The notes under the pieces were generated by a model. It did no database searches, had not been told where the DNA came from, and saw only the letters and a list, made by a program, of their open reading frames with translations. A DNA stretch of 64,000 bases from Niastella koreensis GR20-10 (GTDB taxonomy: Bacteria; Bacteroidota; Bacteroidia; Chitinophagales; Chitinophagaceae): the NCBI RefSeq assembly GCF_000246855.1, contig NC_016609.1, forward strand, positions 1,550,001-1,614,000, given 5' to 3'. Both the position numbers and the translations under genes were made by a program. Each line of letters starts with the position of its first letter. The first letter of the stretch is position 1. Below are positions 38,601 to 46,871 of this stretch, in pieces.

Positions 38601-38829
38601 TGCTGTCGTTATTTATTTGCCGGAATACTTTAAATCCGCGGCCATCAAAACGGTTCAGGCCATCCTTGGTGCCAAACCACATAAATCCCCGTTTATCCTG
38701 GAACGAACAGGTAACGGTATTGTTGGAAAGTCCTTTCTCCACCTGGTAACTTCTAAAGTCGTAAGGCTGGGAAAAAGCACCGCACCATACCAACAGGGCA
38801 ATCATTGATATCGCAATTCTTTTCTTCAA
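35698..38829 (-). CDS. Propeller-type sensor histidine kinase (HTCS sensor half)
   Basis: A 1043-aa periplasmic-sensing kinase. In order: signal peptide (to about residue 20, AFSQ); two seven-bladed propellers built from Reg_prop repeats (many WIGT and LWIG repeats, about residues 25-660); Y_Y_Y domain (about 680-790, ending TYHLSVKSGSG); one transmembrane segment (LAYLLYSALLLLAAYLIF); HisKA with phosphoacceptor His834 in AHEIRTPL; and HATPase with NLLDNAVKYG and GTGIGLSLA. In typical Bacteroides hybrid systems the receiver and AraC domains are fused; here they are in the next gene. Divergent from SusC. Confidence 0.93.
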   Translation of the reverse strand: MKKRIAISMIALLVWCGAFSQPYDFRSYQVEKGLSNNTVTCSFQDKRGFMWFGTKDGLNRFDGRGFKVFRQINNDSNSLGNNSITKLLQDKQGVLWVGTERGLYKYNEEKENFSLLNNSLPSYIQGIGNDGHGNLWFIARFRLFKYERAGSTITEYPINNNDDYYTAVCGDTAGHIWVASGHGQLGLFNETDGRFIWYPLFAHSRPPVSTYIEKIFDSGEGFLLIGTSNQGVKQFDLAVHTYTDILTYNEDGTEIFVRDFIKSSRYEYWVGTESGIYIYDTRSHSALNLKKSYNNPYALTDNAIYSLSRDREGGLWIGTYFGGVNYYSNQHLLFEKYFPQTGQNSISGNAVREIVQDSAGNFWIGTEDAGLNKYNPHTGRFINYQPGQSPYNIAHTNIHGLLIDGHVLWIGTFEHGLDKMDLCTGKVIRHYIAGGDANSLKSNFVYSLYKTKAGQIYLATSNGFYQYNRDADNFQLLSFLPFNTFYSGVLEDDQGTLWIATFNAGLFFYNPTKEIYGHYRVLSHGEDALVKTRITRLYQDRQHNIWVSTENGLYCFNQERSFLKTYSDKNGLPSNLIYNTLEDRQGNLFITTSKGLVRYDVNHGAITIFTQASGLLTDQFNYNSGFMDAAGKLYFGSVKGMIAFNPDGFQPNNYTPPVYFTGFQIFNKEAAISNQGSPLNKSIVLTQKITLPYNQATFSIEFSALSFSSPANVQYAYQMRGIDNAWNYIGANNRIYFTNLPPNTYHLSVKSGSGNDRWSNNMVSITIEILPPWYKSTLAYLLYSALLLLAAYLIFRFYHNRQLARQQREMELFEIKKEKESYQSKMDFFTKIAHEIRTPLTLIRAPMEKMLKQVHALPQFEKYLLAMNRNTERLLTLTNQLLDFRKIESDHFLVNPTSFNVTELLRNACAIFQSAAEQKNLHMQVIATATVYVQADEESTIKIISNLLDNAVKYGKSKIIAEIQPLNQHDNCVTIAISNDGNLIPTALHDKVFEPFFRMKETEKATGTGIGLSLARSLAQLQKGDLTITTDRGLNTFIFTLPV

Positions 38830-38891
38830 GGGTATAAAAATGAGACAAATTGATGAATAAATGAACAGAAATAAATCGCACCAGAAAATAG

Positions 38892-38905
38892 CAAACCTAA
38901 TTTTG
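38892..38905. promoter_or_regulatory. Overlapping divergent -7 elements between sensor kinase and SusC
   Basis: On the plus strand TAATTTTG (38898-38905) and on the minus strand TAGGTTTG (38899-38892) both match TAnnTTTG exactly and share two base pairs. The plus element lies 36 bp before the SusC ATG, the minus element 62 bp before the kinase ATG. Neither has a clear -33 TTG, which fits activator-dependent promoters. Confidence 0.55.
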
Positions 38906-38941
38906 TTATGGCTACCGATTGCTAATTTAAACTAATGCTAT

Positions 38942-41900
38942 ATGAACTGTCCGACTTCACAAAAGCCGTACGGAATGCTCATGTTGCTACGTGCACATAA
39001 GCTCACCGCTTTCACCATATTGCTTTTGTTTTTTCTTCCCACCATTACTTTTTCGCAAACGCTTTCCATCAAAGGAAAAATAACTGATGATGCAGGTATC
39101 CCGGTACCGGGTGTAACCATCCAGGAAAAGGGTACTGCTGCCGCAGCCGTTACCGATGCCGCCGGCAATTACATGCTTACGGTTCAACCCAATGCAACGC
39201 TGCTGATCAGTCACATTGGCTATCTTACCCAAACTATCCAGGCAGGCAGCCGGTCTGTTATTAACGTTTCACTGGCGCCTGAGGCAACCGGGATGGCCGA
39301 TGTGGTGGTGATCGGTTATCAAACCGTTCGCCGTAAGGACCTCACCGGTGCTACCGGTGTTGTAAAAATGGAGGATGCAACAAAGATCTCTACCGGTTCT
39401 GTGGCGGAACAATTGCAGGGACTGGTGCCCGGTGTTACTGTAAGAAATGGCGGCGCGCCAGGGCAGAATGCTGCTATTGAAATAAGAGGCGTGGGTAGTT
39501 TTGGGAATGCCAATCCGCTCTATGTGATCGATGGCATGATCGCAGATGCCAATGTAACCATCAATCCCGATGATATCGCCTCCGTACAGATCCTCAAGGA
39601 TGCTTCGGCTTCTGCTATTTATGGATCGCGTGCAGGCAACGGGGTCATCTTAATCACCACAAAAAAAGGAAAAAGCGGCGAACCCAGAGTAACTGCTTCC
39701 GCTAAATACGGAATTCAACAGCTGCATAAAACCTGGGACATGATGAGTGCGCCGCAATACCTGCAAACGGTAAAGCAGGAATACGCCAATTCCGCCGTGG
39801 CGCTGCCAGCAGATGTAACCGCTCAACTGAACAACAATACCATTAACACCGACTGGCAAAAAGCCACCTACCAGCAGGCGGCTTACCAGGATTATAATGC
39901 TTCCATTTCAGGAGGTTCGGGCGGCGGTAACTATTATTTATCGGGCGGCTATTACTCCAACGAAGGAACCGTGGCAGGGAACGGTTTTAACCGGGGAAGC
40001 ATGCGCCTCAATACCGAAGTAAAAAAGGGCATTGTTACGGTAGGCGAAAATATGCTGTTAAGCCTCAGTAATGGTAAGTACCCGGGTGGGGGCGTGAACG
40101 CCTTCTACAATTCGGCGCAGATGTTGCCCACTATCATGGTGCAGGGTGATCAATATAAAGATGCCAACCTGTACCCCGCCAATCCCGGCGGCTGGGGACT
40201 GGGTTCTTCCAATAATCCAACTTATGCCAACAACTACCTGGCCAATGTAGCGTTGGATAAAGTGAACTTCAGCTACGCAAAAATTGTAGGCAATGCATAC
40301 CTGGGTGTAAAGTTGACTCCGTGGCTCGACTATAAATTCAATGTGGGTTTGGAAACCAGCTTCGACTATACCAAGGAAGTGCGCGATACAGGCGTGTGGC
40401 GCTATACCAACCAGCCGCCGCAAACATTTGTAAGTGAAGGCCGGTCGCGATACGTGAATTTCCTGATGGAGCACACATTAAACTTCAATAAAACTTTCGG
40501 GCTGCACGCTATCAACGGGGTAGCGGGTTTTTCCCGGGCCGATCAGGGACGTGACTATACGAATGCTTCCAAAAACCTGTTGCAGGATGTGAACGGAAAC
40601 TTGTTCACTACCATAGGTTCTGCTTTGGGCGCACCGGCCGCCAGCGGCGGGTTGAACAATAAATGGAGAAACCATGGCTGGCTGGGCCGCGTCAATTACG
40701 CCTATGCCGACAAATACCTGCTGACCGTCTCCGGCAGAATTGACCAGGATTCGCGGTTTGGCCCCAATTACCGCACCGGGTATTTCCCTTCCGCCGCATT
40801 GGGTTGGAGGATCAGCAAAGAAGACTTCTTTAACGTAGACTGGATAAAAGACCTCAAATTGCGCGGTTCTTATGGCAAACTGGGCTTCAGCGATGTGTTG
40901 ACTGCCTGGCAGTATATAGGTTATCTCAATACAGATCCACGGGCTATTTACGGCACCGGACAAACGCCCCAGGTAGGGGCTTACCAGGCGGTGATCACCA
41001 ATCCAAATTTAAGATGGGAAACCCGCCTGCAAACAAACGTGGGCGCCGATGCCCAGTTGTTTAACAATGCATTGGCCGTGTCAGTAGACTGGTACCGCTC
41101 GCTCTCAAAAGATGTGCTGGTGCTGGTGCCCCTGCCGCAATACCTGGGCAGCGCGGGCAGCCCTTATGTAAACACAGGTTCTATCCGCAATACCGGCATT
41201 GAGATGGCTGTAACCTACAAAAATTATAACCACGCATTGAAATGGGATGTTAGCGGCAATTTCACTACCATCAAAAACAAAGTATTATCGGTAGGAAACC
41301 AGGGGGTGGATGTCAACGGACATGCGATCGATTACCTGGAGCCTGCTAATTTCGTCCGCTCACAGGTAGGTCATGCCATGGCATCGTGGTATGTGATTAA
41401 AACAGATGGCATCTTTCAGAATCAGGGGGAGATCGACGCCTATAAAAATAAAGCAGGCACCATCATTCAACCGAATGCCAAACCCGGCGATATCCGGTAT
41501 GTGGATGCCAATGGCGATGGGCTGATCAATGACCAGGACAGAACGTTTGCCGGCTCCCCATGGCCTTCGCTGCAAACCGGTTTACAGTTCAATGCCAGCT
41601 ATAAAAATTTCTCGCTCAATATGCAACTGGTAGGTGTATTCGGCAATAAGATCTATGACGACGTGCGGCGCGCTATAGATAATTATCAATTGACCAATTT
41701 CAGAAAAGACATCAATCCCTGGTCGCCCACCAATCCCGGCGGTACCGATCCCAGGCTGGCGGTAGACAATGGCAACGATCCCACTGTATCGGTAAATAAT
41801 ATGGGCGAAACCAATCGCTGGCTGGAGAACGGTTCCTATGTGCGGCTCCGTAACCTGGAAATAGGGTATTCATTACCGGCTGCCTGGACCAGTAAAATAA

Positions 41901-42070
41901 AATTCCATACAGCCAGGGTTTTCATCAGTGCACAAAACCTGTTGACCATTACCAAATATAAAGGCCTTGATCCGGATATTTCCAATAGCAACCTGGGCAT
42001 GCGCGGTCTTGATTCAGGGTTTTGGCCATCCAGCCGCATTTTTTCAGCCGGGGTAAATATCGATCTGTGA
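38942..42070 (+). CDS. SusC/RagA family TonB-dependent outer-membrane transporter
   Basis: A 1042-aa TonB-dependent receptor: signal peptide ending TFSQ, carboxypeptidase-regulatory-like domain (LSIKGKITDDAGIPVPG), SusC plug signatures (VVIGYQTVRRKDLTGA, AIEIRGVGSFGNANPLYVIDG, ILKDASASAIYGSRAGNG) and barrel with a final SAGVNIDL. The ATG at 38942 gives an 11-residue extension before MLMLLRAHK; 38975 is an alternative start with a more usual signal peptide. First gene of SusC-SusD-GH43-GH5-like, under the split two-component system. Confidence 0.95.
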   Translation: MNCPTSQKPYGMLMLLRAHKLTAFTILLLFFLPTITFSQTLSIKGKITDDAGIPVPGVTIQEKGTAAAAVTDAAGNYMLTVQPNATLLISHIGYLTQTIQAGSRSVINVSLAPEATGMADVVVIGYQTVRRKDLTGATGVVKMEDATKISTGSVAEQLQGLVPGVTVRNGGAPGQNAAIEIRGVGSFGNANPLYVIDGMIADANVTINPDDIASVQILKDASASAIYGSRAGNGVILITTKKGKSGEPRVTASAKYGIQQLHKTWDMMSAPQYLQTVKQEYANSAVALPADVTAQLNNNTINTDWQKATYQQAAYQDYNASISGGSGGGNYYLSGGYYSNEGTVAGNGFNRGSMRLNTEVKKGIVTVGENMLLSLSNGKYPGGGVNAFYNSAQMLPTIMVQGDQYKDANLYPANPGGWGLGSSNNPTYANNYLANVALDKVNFSYAKIVGNAYLGVKLTPWLDYKFNVGLETSFDYTKEVRDTGVWRYTNQPPQTFVSEGRSRYVNFLMEHTLNFNKTFGLHAINGVAGFSRADQGRDYTNASKNLLQDVNGNLFTTIGSALGAPAASGGLNNKWRNHGWLGRVNYAYADKYLLTVSGRIDQDSRFGPNYRTGYFPSAALGWRISKEDFFNVDWIKDLKLRGSYGKLGFSDVLTAWQYIGYLNTDPRAIYGTGQTPQVGAYQAVITNPNLRWETRLQTNVGADAQLFNNALAVSVDWYRSLSKDVLVLVPLPQYLGSAGSPYVNTGSIRNTGIEMAVTYKNYNHALKWDVSGNFTTIKNKVLSVGNQGVDVNGHAIDYLEPANFVRSQVGHAMASWYVIKTDGIFQNQGEIDAYKNKAGTIIQPNAKPGDIRYVDANGDGLINDQDRTFAGSPWPSLQTGLQFNASYKNFSLNMQLVGVFGNKIYDDVRRAIDNYQLTNFRKDINPWSPTNPGGTDPRLAVDNGNDPTVSVNNMGETNRWLENGSYVRLRNLEIGYSLPAAWTSKIKFHTARVFISAQNLLTITKYKGLDPDISNSNLGMRGLDSGFWPSSRIFSAGVNIDL

Positions 42071-42099
42071 TCTGCTTTTGCCATATAAAATACTAAGCA

Positions 42100-43659
42100 A
42101 TGAAAAAATTTATCATCTTCACCATACTAACGTTGCCGGTCATTTTCAGCGCCTGTAAAAAAGACCTGGAAATTGACAATCCCAATAACCCGACGATCAA
42201 TAATTTCTGGAAAACGGCTACCGATGCACAAACCGGCGTCAACAGCATTTACAGCACCTTTCACCGCGTGGGGTTTTGCCGTAACCAGTTTTTTATGACC
42301 ATTGTGCGCTCGGATGAAGGGTTCAGCACCAGTCCCAACTCTACACTGATAAACAATTTTGATGTATTCAATGTAACCAACTATAATTTGTGGGAAGCTA
42401 CCACGGTTTGGTATGATCTGTATATGGGCATCAACCGGGCCAATCAGGTGTTGGACAATGTGCCGAACATTTCAATGGACAATACCCTGAAAGCGCAATA
42501 CCTCGGGGAGGCAAAATTCCTGCGGGGATTCTTTTATTACTACCTCGCCACTTTGTGGGGAAATGTACCGGTGCTCTTAAAAACGTCAACGCCTACCGAT
42601 TATCCGGGCACCACTCAGCAGGCTGATGTGTATGCACAGGCAGAAAAAGATTTCACCGATGCCGCAGCCGCCTTGCCCGAAACCTATGACGGCGCCAATG
42701 TGGGGCGCGCTACCAAAGGGGCCGCCTACGGCATGCTGGGTAAATGTTACATGCAAATGCACGACTATGCAAAGGCGCAACAGGCATTCGACTGGCTGAT
42801 CAATGGCAATGGAAAAAACATCTACCGCCTTGTAACAAACTACCGCGATAATTTCGTGGAAGCTTCGGAAAACAATACTGAATCGGTATTTGAGATCCAG
42901 AACGCGGTGAACACTACAGATAACCATGATGATGATACGCAGGGCAATTCAGACAACCTGAACTATGGTACCTCTATACCACCTTTCTTCGCGCCGCGGC
43001 CCATTGGGTTTACCGATGGGCAGGCCCGCCGCTGGTGTGTATGGGAGTTCCTGGTGGAGAAAACAAACAGTGGTGGCAGGGACCCGCGCGTGGATGCCAG
43101 TTTCCTGTATGATTCCACCGATGTAAGAGGCCCGGATTTCAGCATGATCTATGGACAAAGCTTTTCTTCCCGCAACTATAGCAATGTAAGCGGCGATCCT
43201 ATTGCCGTGGCCACCACGCATACCGTTTACTTCCGCAAGTTTTTAGATGATGCCATCATTAACTATGAATACTTTCATTCAGGTAACAATTACCGTTACC
43301 TTCGGTATGCAGATATCCTGTTGTTGTATGCCGAAGCATTGAATGCGCAGGGGCAAACCACGCAGGCTTATGCCTATGTAGACAAAGTACGGGCAAGAGC
43401 GGGGTTACCTACGCTCAGCACCGCAAAGCCAGGCCTTTCGCAATCCCAGTTTCTGGCGCAGCTAAAACATGAGCGCGTAACCGAATTATGCGGCGAAGGA
43501 CATCGCTGGGAAGACCTGGTAAGGTGGGGTGACCTGAGTACAGCGCTGGCGGCCAGGGACGCAGGCTTTGCCAATTACCAGGACAAATATGCCCTGTTGC
43601 CTATTCCACAATATGACAGAGATGTAAACCCGAACCTGAAACAAAATCCGGGATGGTAA
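42100..43659 (+). CDS. RagB/SusD family nutrient-binding lipoprotein
   Basis: A 519-aa surface glycan-binding lipoprotein with lipobox FSACKK, helical TPR core (LGEAKFLRGFFYYYLATLWGNVPV, GAAYGMLGKCYMQMHDY), YLRYADILLLYAEALNAQG and the C-terminal CGEGHRWEDLVRWGD and NLKQNPGW signatures. Partner of the SusC gene 29 bp upstream. Confidence 0.95.
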   Translation: MKKFIIFTILTLPVIFSACKKDLEIDNPNNPTINNFWKTATDAQTGVNSIYSTFHRVGFCRNQFFMTIVRSDEGFSTSPNSTLINNFDVFNVTNYNLWEATTVWYDLYMGINRANQVLDNVPNISMDNTLKAQYLGEAKFLRGFFYYYLATLWGNVPVLLKTSTPTDYPGTTQQADVYAQAEKDFTDAAAALPETYDGANVGRATKGAAYGMLGKCYMQMHDYAKAQQAFDWLINGNGKNIYRLVTNYRDNFVEASENNTESVFEIQNAVNTTDNHDDDTQGNSDNLNYGTSIPPFFAPRPIGFTDGQARRWCVWEFLVEKTNSGGRDPRVDASFLYDSTDVRGPDFSMIYGQSFSSRNYSNVSGDPIAVATTHTVYFRKFLDDAIINYEYFHSGNNYRYLRYADILLLYAEALNAQGQTTQAYAYVDKVRARAGLPTLSTAKPGLSQSQFLAQLKHERVTELCGEGHRWEDLVRWGDLSTALAARDAGFANYQDKYALLPIPQYDRDVNPNLKQNPGW

Positions 43660-43676
43660 TTAAATTAAATGTGCAG

Positions 43677-44723
43677 ATGAAAACAATCTTTTTTATTTCC
43701 TTTATGGCGCTCATCGCCTGCTCACGCGGCGGGTCGGGTGGAGGAGGCGAACAACCGCCCAAAGCAGATACTACTTTTACCAATCCATTGTTATCGTCAG
43801 GGCCCGATCCGTGGGTGCTGCAAAAAGATGGCTATTATTATTTCATGCGTACACTCGGCAACCGGCTGGCCATTTCCAAAACACAATACCTGGATAAATT
43901 GTCGAATGCCTCGCCGGTAACGGTTTGGACACCCCCCGCAGGGATGGCCTGGTCAACCGACATCTGGGCGCCCGAGTTGCATTTCGTGAACAATAAATGG
44001 TATATTTATTTTGCGGCCGACAGTGCGGGCATCAACAGCACCCACCGCATCTATGTGCTGGAGAATGCGGCGGCCGATCCCATGAATGTCGGCACCTGGG
44101 TATTTAAAGGCAAACTGATGGAAACTGCCGACAAGTGGGCCATCGATGCCACCATCTTTACGTATAACGGCAGTAACTATGCGGCCTGGAGCGGCTGGCA
44201 GGGGAACAGCGATGGCGAGCAGGATATTTATATTGCAAAAATGCAGGATGCGTATACATTGGGCAGCAGGGTATTGATTTCAAAACCCACCTATCCCTGG
44301 GAGAAGATCAGCACCAATGTATTTGTGAACGAAGGGCCCGAAGCCCTGTTCAACAGCAGTGGCAATCTTTTTCTTACGTATTCGGCCAACGGGTGCTGGA
44401 CAGATGATTATTGTTTAGGCATGCTGACGTTAAAACCCGGCGGCGACCCGCTGAACGCGGCAGACTGGACAAAATCGGCCAACCCTGTTTTTACCAAAAA
44501 CACCAGTGGAAATGCGTTTGGTCCGGGCCATAACGGGTTCTTTAAATCGCCGGATGGCAAAGAAGACTGGATCATTTACCACGCCAATTCAGCCAGCGGA
44601 CAGGGATGCGGCGATCAGCGAAACCCCCGGATGCAAAAAGTAGGCTGGAATACTGATGGTACCCCTAACTTTGGCGTTCCTGTAGGAACCGGGGTACAAA
44701 TTAAAAAACCATCAGGCGAATAA
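43677..44723 (+). CDS. Glycoside hydrolase family 43 lipoprotein
   Basis: A 348-aa five-bladed beta-propeller glycosidase (inverting mechanism). The lipobox is in LIACSR followed by a Gly-rich linker. Catalytic positions are visible: Asp in the first blade (SSGPDPWVLQKDG), the second Asp in KWAIDATIF and the acid Glu in VNEGPEALF. GH43 enzymes act mainly on arabinan and xylan side chains. The frame is open to 43653, but Met at 43677 begins the lipoprotein signal. Follows SusD closely. Confidence 0.88.
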   Translation: MKTIFFISFMALIACSRGGSGGGGEQPPKADTTFTNPLLSSGPDPWVLQKDGYYYFMRTLGNRLAISKTQYLDKLSNASPVTVWTPPAGMAWSTDIWAPELHFVNNKWYIYFAADSAGINSTHRIYVLENAAADPMNVGTWVFKGKLMETADKWAIDATIFTYNGSNYAAWSGWQGNSDGEQDIYIAKMQDAYTLGSRVLISKPTYPWEKISTNVFVNEGPEALFNSSGNLFLTYSANGCWTDDYCLGMLTLKPGGDPLNAADWTKSANPVFTKNTSGNAFGPGHNGFFKSPDGKEDWIIYHANSASGQGCGDQRNPRMQKVGWNTDGTPNFGVPVGTGVQIKKPSGE

Positions 44724-44742
44724 GTTCAAACAAATAACAAGT

Positions 44743-45915
44743 ATGATCAGACGGAAAAATTATCTTGCTTTTATCACCACAGTTCTACTGGTAGCCATCA
44801 TGACGGCCTGCGGCGGTCCTGCATCGTCGCCCGAAAAAGAAAAGGTTGCTGCAACGGATAGCACCGCAACACGAACAACCTGGAGTGCGCAACAGGCTAC
44901 CAGCTGGTTTGCCAGCCAGCCCTGGTTTGTGGGGGCGAATTTTTTACCCAGTACGGCCATGAACCAGTTGGAGATGTGGCAAAAAGAAACGTTCGATACC
45001 GCAACCATCGATAAAGAATTTGGCTGGGCCGAATCACTGGGCATGAATATCATGCGGGTGTTCCTGCACAACCTGGTTTGGCAAAATGATTCGTCCGGCT
45101 TTTATGACCGTATGAATACCCTGCTACAGATTGCCGATAAGCACCATATCAAAATCATGTTTACTATTTTTGATTCGGTCTGGGACCCATTCCCCAAGGC
45201 AGGTACGCAGCATGCACCGGTACCGTTTGTGCACAATTCCGGCTGGGTGCAAAGTCCGGGGGAAAACATTTTGAAAGACTCTACGCAATACCCCATGCTG
45301 GAAAAATATGTAAAGGCGGTGGTTGGGCATTTTGCCAGTGACTCCCGCATCATTATGTGGGATGTTTGGAATGAGCCGGACAATACCAATGACCCGGCTT
45401 ATATAAAAGTGGAAATACCCAACAAAGCAGCCGTAGTACTGCCCCTGTTGAAAAAAACATTTGCCTGGGCGCGTGCGGCCAATCCCACCCAGCCGCTTAC
45501 TTCGGGCATCTGGGCTGGTAACTGGGCGGCAGACAGCACGCTGAAGCCGATGGAAAAAGTGCAGCTGGAAGAATCGGATGTGTTGTCGTTTCACTGTTAT
45601 GATGATTCGGCGCGGCTGGAACAGAAAATAAATCAATTGCAGCGTTACGGCAAACCGTTATTTTGCACCGAGTATATGGCCAGACCCACTAAAAGCACCT
45701 TTCAAAACTGTTTACCCATAGGTAAAAAACATAAAGTGGCCATGATCAACTGGGGTTTTGTAAATGGCAAATCACAGACCATTTTTCCCTGGGACAGCTG
45801 GAAAAAAGCTTATCACAGCGAACCGCCGTTGTGGTTCCATGATATTTTCCGGAAGGATGGTACGCCTTATAAAGCGGAAGAAGTAGCGTTTATAAAACAG
45901 GAAACAGGAAAATAA
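44743..45915 (+). CDS. GH5-like (clan A) glycosidase lipoprotein
   Basis: A 390-aa (beta/alpha)8 glycosidase with lipobox MTACGG. The acid/base Glu is in WDVWNEPDN and the probable nucleophile Glu in LFCTEYMAR, with LGMNIMRVFLHN and LSFHCYDDS at the expected strands. This is clan GH-A and related to family 5; similar proteins are often labelled beta-xylanase. Starts 19 bp after GH43 and ends the operon at a strong terminator. With GH43 it points to xylan or an arabinose-containing hemicellulose as substrate (inference). Confidence 0.8.
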   Translation: MIRRKNYLAFITTVLLVAIMTACGGPASSPEKEKVAATDSTATRTTWSAQQATSWFASQPWFVGANFLPSTAMNQLEMWQKETFDTATIDKEFGWAESLGMNIMRVFLHNLVWQNDSSGFYDRMNTLLQIADKHHIKIMFTIFDSVWDPFPKAGTQHAPVPFVHNSGWVQSPGENILKDSTQYPMLEKYVKAVVGHFASDSRIIMWDVWNEPDNTNDPAYIKVEIPNKAAVVLPLLKKTFAWARAANPTQPLTSGIWAGNWAADSTLKPMEKVQLEESDVLSFHCYDDSARLEQKINQLQRYGKPLFCTEYMARPTKSTFQNCLPIGKKHKVAMINWGFVNGKSQTIFPWDSWKKAYHSEPPLWFHDIFRKDGTPYKAEEVAFIKQETGK

Positions 45916-45954
45916 CTTAAGATAGATTTCAGGATCGGATAATTCACAAACGAG

Positions 45955-45983
45955 GCTCCCCGATGTATCGGGGGGCTTTTTTT
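45955..45983 (+). terminator. Intrinsic terminator of the second SusC/D operon
   Basis: Stem GCTCCCCGA / TCGGGGGGC with a small loop (TGTA), followed by seven T residues, 40 bp after the last glycosidase gene. Confidence 0.88.
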
Positions 45984-45988
45984 ATTAC

Positions 45989-46040
45989 CCGTTAAAACAC
46001 CCGTTTTGACTTTAGTTGAAAGAAATGGGTGTTTTAACGG
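45989..46040. repeat. 14-bp perfect inverted repeat upstream of the Liv-TIR operon
   Basis: CCGTTAAAACACCC (45989-46002) and GGGTGTTTTAACGG (46027-46040) are exact inverted copies around a 24-nt A+T-rich spacer. The element lies between the terminator of the glycan locus and the first ABC gene, about 75 bp before its coding start. It may be an operator, an RNA hairpin in the leader, or an end of an inserted segment; no copy was seen at the far end of the operon. Confidence 0.6.
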
Positions 46041-46114
46041 TATAATAGGCAATCAAAACACGGTACATTTAGGACGTTATATATATTGGGTTATCGCTAA
46101 ATATTAATTGAGCC

Positions 46115-46864
46115 CTGATAATCAGTCTTAAAAATATAGTTTTTGGCTTTAATGCTACGAAGCCACTACTTGACAACATAACTTTTTCGATGGAGAAGGG
46201 AAGTGTGTATGCGTTGTTGGGAAGCAATGGCGCGGGTAAGACAACCCTGTTCAATCTCATTACAGGTTTTATCCGGCCGGCCCATGGGGAAATCGTTTTC
46301 AATACGGAGAAAATAACTTCGCTTCCGCCCTTTCAAAGAAACCGGATGGGTATAGGAAGGACTTTCCAGCATGTTCGCCTGATCGGCAGATTGACTGTAT
46401 TGGAAAACCTTATTCTCGCTATGCCAGGCAATAAAACTGATCATTGGGGTAAGGCTCTTCTTCCAGGATTTTTATATCGCGCCAGCTATCGTCCCTTGCA
46501 GGAAAAAGCGTATGAATTATGTGAACGCTTTTTTCTCAGCCAGGTAAAGCATGCCCGGATAGCTGAAATATCTTATGGCCAGCAAAAGCTTCTTTCGCTG
46601 GCCTGCTGCGTAGCCAATGGTGCATCCATGTTACTGCTGGATGAAGTAGTAGCCGGCATTCAGCCCGAATACCGCAGAAAGATAGCTATGATTATCCGGC
46701 AGTTAAAAGAAGAAGGCAAGACTATCTTTTTCATTGAACACAATATTGAGTTCGTGTCGGAGATTGCAGATAGCATATTTTTTCTTCACGAAGGCAAAAT
46801 CACTGTTTTTAAGAATGTGGAAGTTTTTCGTAAGGATAAGCAAGTGATGGATGCATATACCTGA
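46115..46864 (+). CDS. Branched-chain-amino-acid-type ABC transporter ATPase (LivG-like)
   Basis: ATP-binding subunit of a HAAT (Liv-type) importer. Walker A is GSNGAGKTT, the typical LivG region GIGRTFQHVRLIGRLTVLENL follows, the signature is ISYGQQKLL (LSGGQ degenerate) and Walker B MLLLDEVVAG. The first ATG (46190) would cut off the first beta strands; in the same frame codons from 46115 encode LIISLKNIVFGFNATKPLLD, which is the normal family N-terminus. An in-frame TGA at 46109 precludes more. No ATG, GTG or TTG is available between, so initiation is predicted at CTG 46115 or ATA 46118. Paired with the LivF-like gene downstream. Confidence 0.85.
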   Translation: MIISLKNIVFGFNATKPLLDNITFSMEKGSVYALLGSNGAGKTTLFNLITGFIRPAHGEIVFNTEKITSLPPFQRNRMGIGRTFQHVRLIGRLTVLENLILAMPGNKTDHWGKALLPGFLYRASYRPLQEKAYELCERFFLSQVKHARIAEISYGQQKLLSLACCVANGASMLLLDEVVAGIQPEYRRKIAMIIRQLKEEGKTIFFIEHNIEFVSEIADSIFFLHEGKITVFKNVEVFRKDKQVMDAYT

Positions 46865-46871
46865 AAAAAGC

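Noticed and set aside
40478-40963. 161-codon minus-strand frame inside the second SusC gene
   Set aside because: Antisense to the conserved barrel-coding region and without recognisable features.
45989-46040. Invertible promoter or phase-variation switch
   Set aside because: The spacer between the repeat arms is only 24 nt and no recombinase gene is near; an operator or hairpin is simpler.
46064-46071. TACATTTA as the -7 element of the Liv-TIR operon
   Set aside because: One mismatch at a key G and no TTG at the right distance; not enough to call a promoter.
46190-46192. ATG as the start of the LivG-like ATPase
   Set aside because: Would remove the first beta strands of the ATPase fold that are encoded in frame just upstream, so a non-AUG start is preferred.
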